A DNA stretch of 64,000 bases from JAHJQZ01 sp963676075 (GTDB taxonomy: Bacteria; Pseudomonadota; Alphaproteobacteria; Rhizobiales; Devosiaceae): the NCBI GenBank assembly GCA_963676075.2, contig CAXXNZ010000031.1, forward strand, positions 248,001 to 312,000, written 5' to 3'. The notes beneath the pieces were generated by a model, which did not search any database, was not told where the DNA came from, and saw only the letters and a list, made by a program, of their open reading frames with translations. Below, in pieces: positions 8,524 through 16,596 of this stretch. The position numbers and the translations under genes were made by a program. Numbering within the stretch: the stretch's first letter is position 1; each line of letters opens with the position of its first letter.

Positions 8524-9331
8524 CGAACGAACTGGGCGCCGGGTAGCCCTCGAGGAAACCAAGCGCTGCCGACGCCTCTGCGCCCGCGTTCAGCAACAGG
8601 CCGACATATTCGGGCTTTCGGGCCTCGTCGAAGCGGAACAGCGGGAACGAGATGGAAATCGCGGCGATGGATTTGCCCAGATGGTCAAGGATCGGCGCCG
8701 CCATGCAGCGGACCCCGGCTTCACTCTCCTCGTTCTCCTCGGCATAGCCTCGGGTGCGAATCTGCATGAGCTGGTCGAACAGAACCTCTGGATCGGTGAT
8801 GGTATTGGGCGCGATCTTGTCCATTTTCAGCGAGGACAGGCGGTGACGGATCTCGTCCTCGTCGCGCCAAGCCAGCAGAGCCTTGCCGAGCGAGGTCGAG
8901 TGCAGCGGATTCCTGAGCCCCAAGGTCGAGGTCAGCGACAGGTTGTGGATCGAATCGTATTTGTGGATGTAGGTGACCAGCTGTTCGCGGCGGTCCAGAA
9001 CGCCGAGATTGACCGACTCTCCTGTGGCGCGCGACAGCTTGCCCATGGCCTGGTCGGCGACGCGAAGCAGGTCGGACTGGCCTGATAGGGAACGTGCCGC
9101 CAGACTGAACAGGCTCAGCGTGACGTAATAGCGCTCGGTGTCCGGATCCTGGGCCACATAGCCGAGATCAACCATGGTGTGCAGGATGCGGTGGGCCGTG
9201 GCCTTGGAGGTCATGGCACGCTGGGCGATGTCGCCAAGGCTCGCCTGCTTGGTTTCGACAAGCGTCTCCAGGATGCCGAAAACCTTGAGGGCGGCGGCGA
9301 CATTCTCGGTTTTGTTGTGCGCTCCAGCCAT
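8513..9331 (-). CDS. IclR-family transcriptional regulator (KdgR-like)
   Basis: Regulator of 272 residues with an N-terminal winged HTH (ASLGDIAQRAMTSKATAHRILHTM) and the C-terminal IclR effector domain (YIHKYDSIHNLSLTSTLGLRNPLHSTSLGKALLAW; GVRCMAAPILD). KdgR-type IclR proteins repress pectin catabolism in response to sugar-acid intermediates. Here the divergent neighbour is a GH105 unsaturated rhamnogalacturonyl hydrolase followed by a sugar importer, which supports the same role. No clear ribosome site precedes the ATG at 9331. Its 3' end overlaps the siderophore ATPase gene by 11 bp in the opposite direction. Confidence 0.85.
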   Translation of the reverse strand: MAGAHNKTENVAAALKVFGILETLVETKQASLGDIAQRAMTSKATAHRILHTMVDLGYVAQDPDTERYYVTLSLFSLAARSLSGQSDLLRVADQAMGKLSRATGESVNLGVLDRREQLVTYIHKYDSIHNLSLTSTLGLRNPLHSTSLGKALLAWRDEDEIRHRLSSLKMDKIAPNTITDPEVLFDQLMQIRTRGYAEENEESEAGVRCMAAPILDHLGKSIAAISISFPLFRFDEARKPEYVGLLLNAGAEASAALGFLEGYPAPSSFVSA

Positions 9332-9369
9332 ATTTTTTGTTCTGTTTTTTTCGAAACGGAATTCTGAAA

Positions 9370-9383
9370 TTGTGACGTCACAA
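9370..9383. promoter_or_regulatory. Perfect 14-bp palindrome upstream of the IclR gene
   Basis: TTGTGACGTCACAA is a perfect palindrome 39 bp upstream of the IclR start and about 170 bp upstream of the GH105 gene. It could be an operator for IclR or a CRP-like factor (the TGTGA half is CRP-like but the spacing is too short for a standard CRP site). Confidence 0.45.
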
Positions 9384-9484
9384 AGTCAAGTCGCGACAGA
9401 AAATGCACATAACACCTTGAACAGTCGTATGAAAATGGAATTTGACGCACGTATGTCTAAAAGGATTGATCTTGGATATCAGCT

Positions 9485-9509
9485 GTGATTTCCTGAAAAA
9501 TGAAATCAC
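9485..9509. promoter_or_regulatory. Inverted repeat upstream of GH105, candidate IclR/KdgR operator
   Basis: GTGATTTC-N9-GAAATCAC has perfect 8-bp arms and ends 42 bp before the GH105 start codon, where a repressor would block transcription. The TGATTTC/GAAATCA arms resemble the T/A-rich inverted repeats bound by KdgR-type regulators. A possible -35 TTGACG lies at 9442-9447; no good -10 was found. Confidence 0.5.
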
Positions 9510-9551
9510 GTTCCGAATTTGCAGTCAGCCGGAACGGGGCGGGAGGAACGC

Positions 9552-10676
9552 TTGGAACTGCATCCTTTGCTTCGGCAGAAAGACCACTTCATTGCGCGTG
9601 ATCAGGTGCATGCACTCGTTGCGCGCCTGCGGCGAAACCTTGTCTCCATCACGGACGAGACGGGCGAATTCCTGTTGCCGCTGGGTGACGGGCGTGTCGT
9701 CGACGGCAAGAGCTGGAACTATTGGGAATGGACCCAGGGTGTCGGCCTCTACGGGCTGTACAAATACTGGGAGATGACAGGCGATAAGGAAACGCTCAAG
9801 GTCATCGAGGACTGGTTCGCGGCACGCTTCGAGGAGGGGCCGCCGACCAAGAACGTCAACACGGTCGCGCCGATGCTGACGCTGGCGTTCCTGTACGAGC
9901 GCTTCGGCAATCCGGTGTTCCTGCCTCATCTCGACGCCTGGGCCGAGTGGGTGATGCACGAGATGCCACGCACCGAGCAGGGCGGGCTACAGCACATCGT
10001 CTTCAATTCGGTCAACGAGCAGCAGCTCTGGGACGACACGCTGATGATGAGCGTGCTGGCCCTGACCAAGATCGGCCTGATCCTTGACCGGCCGCATTAC
10101 GTCGCCGAAGCCAAGTATCAGTTCCTGTTGCATGCCCAATATCTCATGGACACCCATTCGGGGCTGTGGTTCCACGGCTGGAGCTTTGACGGCAAACACA
10201 ATTTCGCCCGGGCGCTGTGGGCGCGCGGCAATTCCTGGGTGACCATCGCCATTCCCGAATTCATCGAGATGGCGGGGCTTGAATCGGACGATCCGGTGCG
10301 CCGTCAGCTCATCTCGGTGCTCGACCGCCAGGCGGCGGCGCTGAAAAAGTATCAGGACGAGACCGGGCTCTGGCACACACTGATCGACGACCCGTCGAGC
10401 TATCTCGAAGCATCGGCCGCCGCCGGTTTCGCTTATGGGCTGATGAAGGCGTCCCGCAAGCATTACCTCGGCGGCGAGTATGCAGAGGCAGCGACGAAGG
10501 CCATGAAGGGTGTGGTCGCCAATATCAATGACGACGGCGAGCTCCTGCAGGTGTCGACCGGCACCCCGATGGGGCACGACCTCGATTTCTACAGGCAGAT
10601 CCGGCGCACCTCGATGCCTTATGGGCAGTCGATGGCCGTGCTCTGTCTGACCGAACTTCTGCGTGGCTATTACTGA
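9552..10676 (+). CDS. Glycoside hydrolase family 105, unsaturated rhamnogalacturonyl hydrolase (YteR-like)
   Basis: Enzyme of 374 residues with the (alpha/alpha)6-barrel of GH105. It should remove the 4,5-unsaturated galacturonyl residue left at the non-reducing end by rhamnogalacturonan lyase. Family motifs: NYWEWTQGVGLYGLYKYWE, LWDDTLMM with the Asp pair 161-162 (general acid in YteR), WFHGWSFDG, FARALWARGNSWV. No signal peptide, so it acts in the cytoplasm on imported oligosaccharides. TTG at 9552 is taken as start because GGGAGG lies six bases before it and an upstream extension is unconserved in appearance. It leads the importer operon 10751-15091. Confidence 0.85.
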   Translation: MELHPLLRQKDHFIARDQVHALVARLRRNLVSITDETGEFLLPLGDGRVVDGKSWNYWEWTQGVGLYGLYKYWEMTGDKETLKVIEDWFAARFEEGPPTKNVNTVAPMLTLAFLYERFGNPVFLPHLDAWAEWVMHEMPRTEQGGLQHIVFNSVNEQQLWDDTLMMSVLALTKIGLILDRPHYVAEAKYQFLLHAQYLMDTHSGLWFHGWSFDGKHNFARALWARGNSWVTIAIPEFIEMAGLESDDPVRRQLISVLDRQAAALKKYQDETGLWHTLIDDPSSYLEASAAAGFAYGLMKASRKHYLGGEYAEAATKAMKGVVANINDDGELLQVSTGTPMGHDLDFYRQIRRTSMPYGQSMAVLCLTELLRGYY

Positions 10677-10750
10677 CGGGAGATCGGTGAACGTAGAGGC
10701 TCACGCATAGACCATAACTTGAAATGTTGATGCCAAGGAGGAGGAATAAC

Positions 10751-12028
10751 ATGTCCAAGTTTACACGCCGCTCGGTTCTGGCCGGCATGGGTGTTGCCGC
10801 TGCAGCAACCGCGCTGCCGGCAATGCCGGCTCTCGCGGCCGACCGCTCGATCCGCCATTTCTGGTGGGGCAATCCCGAACGCGACAAGCGCACATTTGCC
10901 GTGATCGATGTGTTCCAGAAGCACCATCCCGAGATCGCCGTCTCCGGCGAGACCGTGGGCTGGGGCGATTACTGGACCAAGATGGCGACCCAGACCGCCG
11001 GCCGCAACATGGCCGACCTGGTGCAGATGGACTACTCGCTTCTGTTCGAATATGCCCGCCGCGGCGCTCTCAAGACGCTCGACGAGCACATCGGCAACGG
11101 GCTCGATCTTTCGAACTTCGACAAGGGCCCGCTCTCGGGCGGCTATGTCGACGGCAAGCTCTATGCCCTCAACATCGGTTCCAACAGCCAGGTGATGCCG
11201 CTTAACGCCCGCCTGCTCGAGGAAGCCGGGGTTACCGCCGACCCGATCGTGTGGACCTGGGACGACTATGCTGACGCCTGCGAGAAGATCACCACCAAGA
11301 CCGGCGTCAAGGGCTCCGATGACCTGTCCCTGACCACCGAATGCCAGGAAGTCTGGTCGCGCCAGAATGGCCGCGGTTTCTACAATGCGGACGGCACGCT
11401 CGGCTTCACCGTCGAGGATGTCACCGACTACTGGAACTACTGGGCCAAGCTGCGCGAAGCCGGTCTGCTCCGCTCCAAGGACAAGACCGTCATTCTCGAT
11501 GCGCCGTTTGCCGAAGGCGGCATGATCATGGGCGAAACCGCCATGTCGATGTTCTGGTCCAATCAGATCGTCGGCCTGCAGGCCCTGATGAAGGATCCGG
11601 TCGCAGCCGGCATGGTTCCGCACAAGGCCGGCGGCAAGCCGGGCCAGTTCATCAAGCCGTCGATGTTCATGTCGCTGACCCGTGACGCCAAGGATGTCGA
11701 AGCCGCCATCATGTACATGAGCGACTGGGTCAATGATCCCGAAGCGACGGCCATTCTCGGCCTCGAGCGCGGTATCCCGGCCAATCCGAACGTGCGTGCG
11801 GCGCTCGCTGCCGACTTCACCCCGCCTGAAAAGGTCTCGGTGGCCTATTTCGACTCCATCCAGGACAAGGTGGGCGATCTGCCGCTGCCAGCACCCAAGG
11901 GCCACAACGAGGTTCGCGATGCCTATATGCGCATCGGCACCGACGTCGTGCTGGGCAACAAGGCCGTTGCCGAAGCTGCCGAGGAATTCGTGCAGACCGG
12001 CACCGACATTCTAGAACGCGCCAAATAG
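10751..12028 (+). CDS. CUT1 sugar ABC transporter substrate-binding protein, Tat-type signal
   Basis: Extracellular binding protein family 1, 425 residues. The leader has a twin-arginine motif (FTRRSVLAGMGVAA) followed by a hydrophobic stretch and ALAA cleavage, so export of the folded protein by Tat is likely. The mature part shows the family pattern (KHHPEIAVSGETVGWGDYWTKMATQTAG, LNARLLEEAG, ...FIKPSMFMSLTRDAKDVEAA). AGGAGGAGG lies 7-15 bp before the ATG at 10751. The neighbouring GH105 enzyme suggests that it binds rhamnogalacturonan-derived or other pectic oligosaccharides; that is inference. Confidence 0.88.
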   Translation: MSKFTRRSVLAGMGVAAAATALPAMPALAADRSIRHFWWGNPERDKRTFAVIDVFQKHHPEIAVSGETVGWGDYWTKMATQTAGRNMADLVQMDYSLLFEYARRGALKTLDEHIGNGLDLSNFDKGPLSGGYVDGKLYALNIGSNSQVMPLNARLLEEAGVTADPIVWTWDDYADACEKITTKTGVKGSDDLSLTTECQEVWSRQNGRGFYNADGTLGFTVEDVTDYWNYWAKLREAGLLRSKDKTVILDAPFAEGGMIMGETAMSMFWSNQIVGLQALMKDPVAAGMVPHKAGGKPGQFIKPSMFMSLTRDAKDVEAAIMYMSDWVNDPEATAILGLERGIPANPNVRAALAADFTPPEKVSVAYFDSIQDKVGDLPLPAPKGHNEVRDAYMRIGTDVVLGNKAVAEAAEEFVQTGTDILERAK

Positions 12029-12048
12029 GCGTGGCGTAGTCCAAAACA

Positions 12049-12076
12049 GTTCCTGCCCCGGCAACGGGGCAGGAAC
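12049..12076 (+). repeat. Stable hairpin between binding-protein and permease genes
   Basis: GTTCCTGCCCC and GGGGCAGGAAC form a perfect 11-bp stem around a 6-base loop, with no T run after it. Placed 20 bp after the binding-protein stop and 17 bp before the permease start, it fits a processing or 3'-stabilising hairpin that lets the binding protein be made in excess of the membrane subunits, as at malE-malF. Confidence 0.6.
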
Positions 12077-12093
12077 GATAGGGGCAGCACTTC

Positions 12094-12987
12094 ATGAAGC
12101 GATTTTTCCTGCGCAATTCATCGGGCTACGTTTTCCTGACGCCCTGGTTCATCGGGTTTTTCTGCCTGGCGCTCGGGCCGATCCTGGCGTCGCTCTACCT
12201 GTCCTTCAACCGCTACGACATGGTGGCCGATCCGCGCTTCGTCGGCTTCGACAATTACATCTACATGTTCACCCGCGACCGCCGCTTTTGGAAGTCGCTG
12301 GAGGTGACGTTCACCTATGTCGCCCTTGCGGTGCCAGCGCGCCTGATCATGGCGCTGACCGTTGCCATGGTGCTCGACAAGGGGTTGAGGACCATCAGTT
12401 TTTATCGGGCGATCTTTTATCTGCCGTCGCTGCTCGGCGCCTCGATCGCCATCGCCATCCTGTGGCGCCAGCTGTTCCTGGCCGACGGCGTGGTCAACAA
12501 GGTGCTGGCGACCGTCGGTTTCACCGGTCCGAGCTGGATCACCGATCCGAAGACCTCGCTCTACACACTTGTCGTTCTTGCCATCTGGCAGTTCGGCGCG
12601 CCCATGCTGATCTTTCTGGCCGGCCTCAGAGGCATCCCGCGGGATCTCTACGAGGCCGCCGAGATCGACGGCACACCGAAATGGCGCCAGTTCACCCGCA
12701 TAACCCTGCCGCTTCTGGCTCCGGTGATCTTCTTCAATCTCGTTTTGCAGACCATTGATTCCTTCAAGGTCTTCTCGCCGGCCTTCATCATCTCGAATGG
12801 CACCGGCGCGCCGTCGGACAGCATGCTGGTCTACACGGTGTTCCTGTTCAACGAGGCGTTCAAGTTCTTCCGCATGGGCTACGCCTCGGCGCTGGCCTGG
12901 GTGCTTCTGGTCATCATCGCCTTCTTCACGGCGCTGGCCTTCCTCAGCTCTAGATATTGGGTGCATTACGAAAATGAACGCGACTAG
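12094..12987 (+). CDS. CUT1 sugar ABC transporter permease 1 (MalF/UgpA family)
   Basis: Permease of 297 residues with six helices. The N terminus (SGYVFLTPWFIGFFCLALGPILASLYLSF) is typical of the family and the EAA loop reads DLYEAAEIDGTPKWRQFTRITLPLLAP. It overlaps the next permease by 14 bp (12974-12987), so the two are co-translated and form the channel of the importer begun at 10751. Confidence 0.9.
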   Translation: MKRFFLRNSSGYVFLTPWFIGFFCLALGPILASLYLSFNRYDMVADPRFVGFDNYIYMFTRDRRFWKSLEVTFTYVALAVPARLIMALTVAMVLDKGLRTISFYRAIFYLPSLLGASIAIAILWRQLFLADGVVNKVLATVGFTGPSWITDPKTSLYTLVVLAIWQFGAPMLIFLAGLRGIPRDLYEAAEIDGTPKWRQFTRITLPLLAPVIFFNLVLQTIDSFKVFSPAFIISNGTGAPSDSMLVYTVFLFNEAFKFFRMGYASALAWVLLVIIAFFTALAFLSSRYWVHYENERD

Positions 12988-13885
12988 CCCCGACCTCACC
13001 CGCGAAATGGAAGAGGCTGCTGCGGTCGCGCATCAGCTTCGCATCGCGCGCGAGAAGCGGGCGCGTGGCATGCGGCTTTTGAAGCACGTGTTCCTGATCT
13101 TCTTCTCTCTGATCATGATCTACCCGCTGCTTTGGCTGACCTCGGCCTCGTTCAAGCCCGAAAACGAAATCTTCTCGACGCTCAATCTGTGGCCGTCCGA
13201 GATCAAGTGGCAGAACTACACCGAAGGTTGGGAAGGGTTGCCGATCTCGTTCACGACCTTCTTCACCAATTCGCTGATCGTCACGGTGCTGAGTGTGATC
13301 GGCAATCTCTTGTCGTGTTCGTTCGCCGCCTATGCTTTTGCGCGGCTGCAGTTCACCGGGCGCAACTTCTTTTTCGGCCTGATGATGATGACGCTGATGA
13401 TCCCGTATCACGTCGTCCTCATCCCGCAATATGTGCTGTTCCTCAACCTCGGCTGGATCGACACCTACCTGCCGCTGATCGTTCCGAAGTTCCTCGCATC
13501 TGACGCCTTCTTCATCTTTCTGATGGTGCAGTTCTTCCGGCAGCTGCCGCGCGAACTCGACGAGGCGGCGATGATCGACGGTTACTCGGTCTACAAGATC
13601 TACTGGATCATCATATTGCCGCTGTCGCTGCCGGCCATGGCCACGGCGGCCATCTTCTCGTTCATCTGGGTGTGGGAGGACTTCCTGCCGCCCCTGATCT
13701 ATCTGAACGACATCAAGGCCTACACGGTGCCGCTTGCCCTGAGGCTGTTCCTCGCCTCGGATGGCACATCCGCTTATGGCCAGATGTTCGCCATGTCGGT
13801 GCTGTCGCTGGTGCCGGTGGTACTGTTCTTTGTTCTCTTCCAGAAGCTGATCGTGCGCGGCATCGCCACGTCGGGCATGAAATAG
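12974..13885 (+). CDS. CUT1 sugar ABC transporter permease 2 (MalG/UgpE family)
   Basis: Permease of 303 residues. A 35-residue charged N terminus precedes six helices; the EAA loop is ELDEAAMIDGYSVYKIYWIIILPLSLPA. The ATG at 12974 lies inside the upstream permease. A longer in-frame reading from 12755 would be antisense to nothing but duplicates the sister permease in another frame and was not used. A palindromic repeat follows between this gene and the ATPase. Confidence 0.9.
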   Translation: MNATSPDLTREMEEAAAVAHQLRIAREKRARGMRLLKHVFLIFFSLIMIYPLLWLTSASFKPENEIFSTLNLWPSEIKWQNYTEGWEGLPISFTTFFTNSLIVTVLSVIGNLLSCSFAAYAFARLQFTGRNFFFGLMMMTLMIPYHVVLIPQYVLFLNLGWIDTYLPLIVPKFLASDAFFIFLMVQFFRQLPRELDEAAMIDGYSVYKIYWIIILPLSLPAMATAAIFSFIWVWEDFLPPLIYLNDIKAYTVPLALRLFLASDGTSAYGQMFAMSVLSLVPVVLFFVLFQKLIVRGIATSGMK

Positions 13886-13889
13886 CATG

Positions 13890-13944
13890 GAGCGCGTCCA
13901 GGAAAAGTGGACACCGGTTTTCCGGTTCGGACGCGCGACAACAA
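13890..13944. repeat. RIME-like palindromic intergenic repeat, copy A
   Basis: Arms GCGCGTCC (13892-13899) and GGACGCGC (13929-13936) enclose an inner pair GGAAAA / TTTTCC. A second copy at 47914-47962 has the same layout and loop, with one base pair of the outer stem exchanged on both sides. Similar elements are common between genes in Hyphomicrobiales genomes. It lies between permease and ATPase genes of a CUT1 operon. Confidence 0.75.
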
Positions 13945-14008
13945 GAAGCGAGTTAGTGCGGGTTGCGCCAGATCTGCGGGTCGGCCCGGATAGAAGTAGG
14001 AAAATGAT

Positions 14009-15091
14009 ATGGCTGGTTTGACGCTTCGCAATGTCGGCAAGACCTATGGCGCGGTCGAGGTGATCAGGGGCCTCAATCTCGACGTCGTCGACGGTGAGTT
14101 CCTGGTGCTGGTCGGCCCGTCCGGCTGCGGAAAATCGACGCTTTTGCGCATGATCGCCGGACTTGAGGAGATCACCGAGGGCACGATCGCCATCGGCGAC
14201 AAGATCGTCAACGATCTGGCGCCGTCCAAGCGCGAACTCTCGATGGTCTTCCAGTCCTATGCGCTTTACCCGCATATGTCGGTCAAGAAGAACCTAGCCT
14301 TCGGCTTGCAGAACCAGAAGATGACCAAGGCCGATATCGAAAGCCGGGTGCTCGATGCGGCGCGTATCCTTCAGATCGAGGAACTGCTCGATCGAAAGCC
14401 GCGCCAGCTGTCGGGTGGCCAGAAACAGCGCGTCGCCATCGGTCGCTGCATTGTCAGGGAACCGCAGCTTTTCCTGTTCGACGAGCCTCTATCCAATCTC
14501 GACGCCGAACTGCGAGTCCAGATGCGCGTCGAACTGGCCTCGCTCTACAAGCGCCTCAGCACGACGATGATCTACGTCACCCATGACCAGGTGGAAGCGA
14601 TGACGCTTGCCTCCCGCATCGTGGTTCTGCGCGACGGCATCATCGAGCAGGTCGGCACGCCGCAGGAACTCTACAAGCGTCCGGCCAATCTGTTCGTTGC
14701 CGGGTTCATCGGCTCGCCCAAGATCAACATGCTACCGGCGGAGCTGGTCCGGTCGGGCGCGGGCGCACGCGTGACCTTCAAGGATTTCGGCGCCACCGAT
14801 CTCAAGGCACTGAACACCGTCGACGGCAACATCACGGTCTGCATCCGCCCCGAGGCGATGAAGGTGGACGAGGGCGAATTCCAGGCCAAAGGCAAGATCC
14901 AGCTCGTCGAATATCTTGGCAGCGAAATGCTCATTCATTTCCTCACCGAGTCGGGGCAGGCGCTTCTGCTGCACGGCGGTGGGGACGAGGAAGACAATTT
15001 CGAGCCCGGCCAGGAGGTGACCATCGGCTTCAATCGCGCCGACATGCACTTTTTCGACGCCAGCGAGCAACGTGTCGAGATCGCGGACTAG
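14009..15091 (+). CDS. CUT1 sugar ABC transporter ATP-binding protein (UgpC/MalK/MsmK family)
   Basis: ATPase of 360 residues: Walker A GPSGCGKST near residue 38, signature LSGGQKQRVAIGR, Walker B LFLFDEPLSNLD, switch His in YVTHDQVEA, and a C-terminal TOBE/MalK-like regulatory region from about 240 (INMLPAEL, VCIRPEAMKV, EYLGSEMLIHFL). TAGGA lies 7 bp before the start. It energises the permeases at 12094-13885. Confidence 0.9.
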   Translation: MAGLTLRNVGKTYGAVEVIRGLNLDVVDGEFLVLVGPSGCGKSTLLRMIAGLEEITEGTIAIGDKIVNDLAPSKRELSMVFQSYALYPHMSVKKNLAFGLQNQKMTKADIESRVLDAARILQIEELLDRKPRQLSGGQKQRVAIGRCIVREPQLFLFDEPLSNLDAELRVQMRVELASLYKRLSTTMIYVTHDQVEAMTLASRIVVLRDGIIEQVGTPQELYKRPANLFVAGFIGSPKINMLPAELVRSGAGARVTFKDFGATDLKALNTVDGNITVCIRPEAMKVDEGEFQAKGKIQLVEYLGSEMLIHFLTESGQALLLHGGGDEEDNFEPGQEVTIGFNRADMHFFDASEQRVEIAD

Positions 15092-15152
15092 AACGGATTG
15101 CGAAAGGCCGGTTTCCTCCTTTTCGCACACCGACCTAGGGGGACAGGGTAAA

Positions 15153-16223
15153 ATGACGCAGAAACTTCGCGTCGCCGTCGTCGGTTCGGGCATCGCCAGC
15201 ATTCAGCTCGAACAGGGCTTCGTCACCAACCCCGATCTCTATGAGGTCCCGGTGCTGTGCTCGCTCGACGAGGAACGCGGCCGCGCGGTGGCCGCCCGGT
15301 TCGGCGTTCCCGAATACACCATGGATGTTGAGAGCCTGTTCGCGCGTGATGATATCGACGTCATCAACATCTGTACGCCGCCAACCAGTCATTTCGCTCT
15401 CAGCCGCAAGGGCCTTGAAGCCGGCAAGCACGTCATCTGTGAAAAGCCGCTGTTCGGTTCGGTGGCCGAGGTCGATGCGATGGCCGAAATCGCGGCCAAG
15501 GCGCCCGGCAAATTCATGCCGGTCCTTCAGTACCGTTTCGGCATGGGCCTGCAAAAGCTCAAGCATCTGGTTCAGAGCGGCCTCGCCGGCAAGCCCTATC
15601 TGACCACCATCGAAACGCACTGGTTCCGGCAGTCTGACTATTATGACGTCGAATGGCGTGGCAAATGGGCGACCGAGCTCGGCGGTACTCTGGTGAGCCA
15701 TGCTGTCCACGCTCACGATATGCTCAACCACATCCACGGCCCGTGCGACGAGGTGTTTGCCTATGGTGCGACCCTGGTCAATCCCATCGAGGTTGAGGAT
15801 ACGGCATCGCTGGCCGTGAAAATGCAGAACGGATCTCTGGCCAGTCTGTCGGTCACCACCGGGTCGCGCCAGCAGATGTCGCGCCTGCGCTTCTGTTTCG
15901 AGAACCTGACGGCCGAGAGCACCCATGGTGCCTATACACCCTCGTCCGATCCCTGGCGGTTCATTAGCGACGACCCAGCATTGCAGGCGCAAATCGATGC
16001 CGCGCTCGCCGAAGTTCCGGTGATGCAGGACGGATACGCCCGTCAGTTCGAACTGTTCCATGCGGCAGTCGTCGAGGATCGCGATCCGCCGGTGACGCTG
16101 AAGGACGCCCGGCAATCGCTGGAGCTGGTGACGGCGGCCTATCATTCCATCCGGACCGGACAGCCGGCGCGCCTGCCGATCACCGACACCCATCCACTCT
16201 ACCAGTCCTGGCAGCCGGTCTGA
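15153..16223 (+). CDS. Gfo/Idh/MocA-family NAD(P)-dependent oxidoreductase
   Basis: Oxidoreductase of 356 residues with an N-terminal Rossmann domain (LRVAVVGSGIASIQ) and the conserved EKP motif (GKHVICEKPLFG) whose Lys is catalytic in the family, followed by the beta-sheet substrate domain. It ends the putative rhamnogalacturonan operon, 61 bp after the ATPase. It probably oxidises a sugar, sugar acid or inositol derived from the imported substrate; no closer assignment is possible. ATG 15153 follows GGGGGACAGGG; longer in-frame starts overlap the ATPase. Confidence 0.85.
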   Translation: MTQKLRVAVVGSGIASIQLEQGFVTNPDLYEVPVLCSLDEERGRAVAARFGVPEYTMDVESLFARDDIDVINICTPPTSHFALSRKGLEAGKHVICEKPLFGSVAEVDAMAEIAAKAPGKFMPVLQYRFGMGLQKLKHLVQSGLAGKPYLTTIETHWFRQSDYYDVEWRGKWATELGGTLVSHAVHAHDMLNHIHGPCDEVFAYGATLVNPIEVEDTASLAVKMQNGSLASLSVTTGSRQQMSRLRFCFENLTAESTHGAYTPSSDPWRFISDDPALQAQIDAALAEVPVMQDGYARQFELFHAAVVEDRDPPVTLKDARQSLELVTAAYHSIRTGQPARLPITDTHPLYQSWQPV

Positions 16224-16596
16224 AGACCCGCTCCTGCGCGGCGACATCGTATGTCGCCAAGGAGTGGACAAGAGCCGGTTTGTTTCGTCGAGGCGTGAAT
16301 TGATCGACTCGAGCCTGTCAACTTGCCCGCTGTGACAAAATCGAGCAGCGATGCTTTGAAGCGTTCCCTCGGCAACTAAAATTTGCACTGATAATTCTGT
16401 CTGTGGGCTGAGTTATTTCTGTCCGATGGGGCGCGCCAAGTTTTGGTAGCTCGGTTCGTCATGCCGTTTGTTGGCGACGCGGCAAGTCATGTCCAGCCAA
16501 CCCGGCGCTCGTGCACCGCCAGCCTGGGCGCACAGATCTGGTCTTCTCGTCAGAGCTGGAGATCGGCAGAGACCGCAGACAGGGGGACAAAAGGCG
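16224..16596. other. Intergenic region of 373 bp before the HEPN gene, with a strong hairpin
   Basis: No gene was found here. A hairpin at 16231-16264 has an inner perfect 8-bp stem (GGCGACAT-CGT-ATGTCGCC) and an outer CTCCT/AGGAG pair, but no T run; it probably ends or protects the oxidoreductase transcript. The rest must hold the promoter of the HEPN operon, which starts after AGGGGG at 16581. No clear -35/-10 was recognised. Confidence 0.5.
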
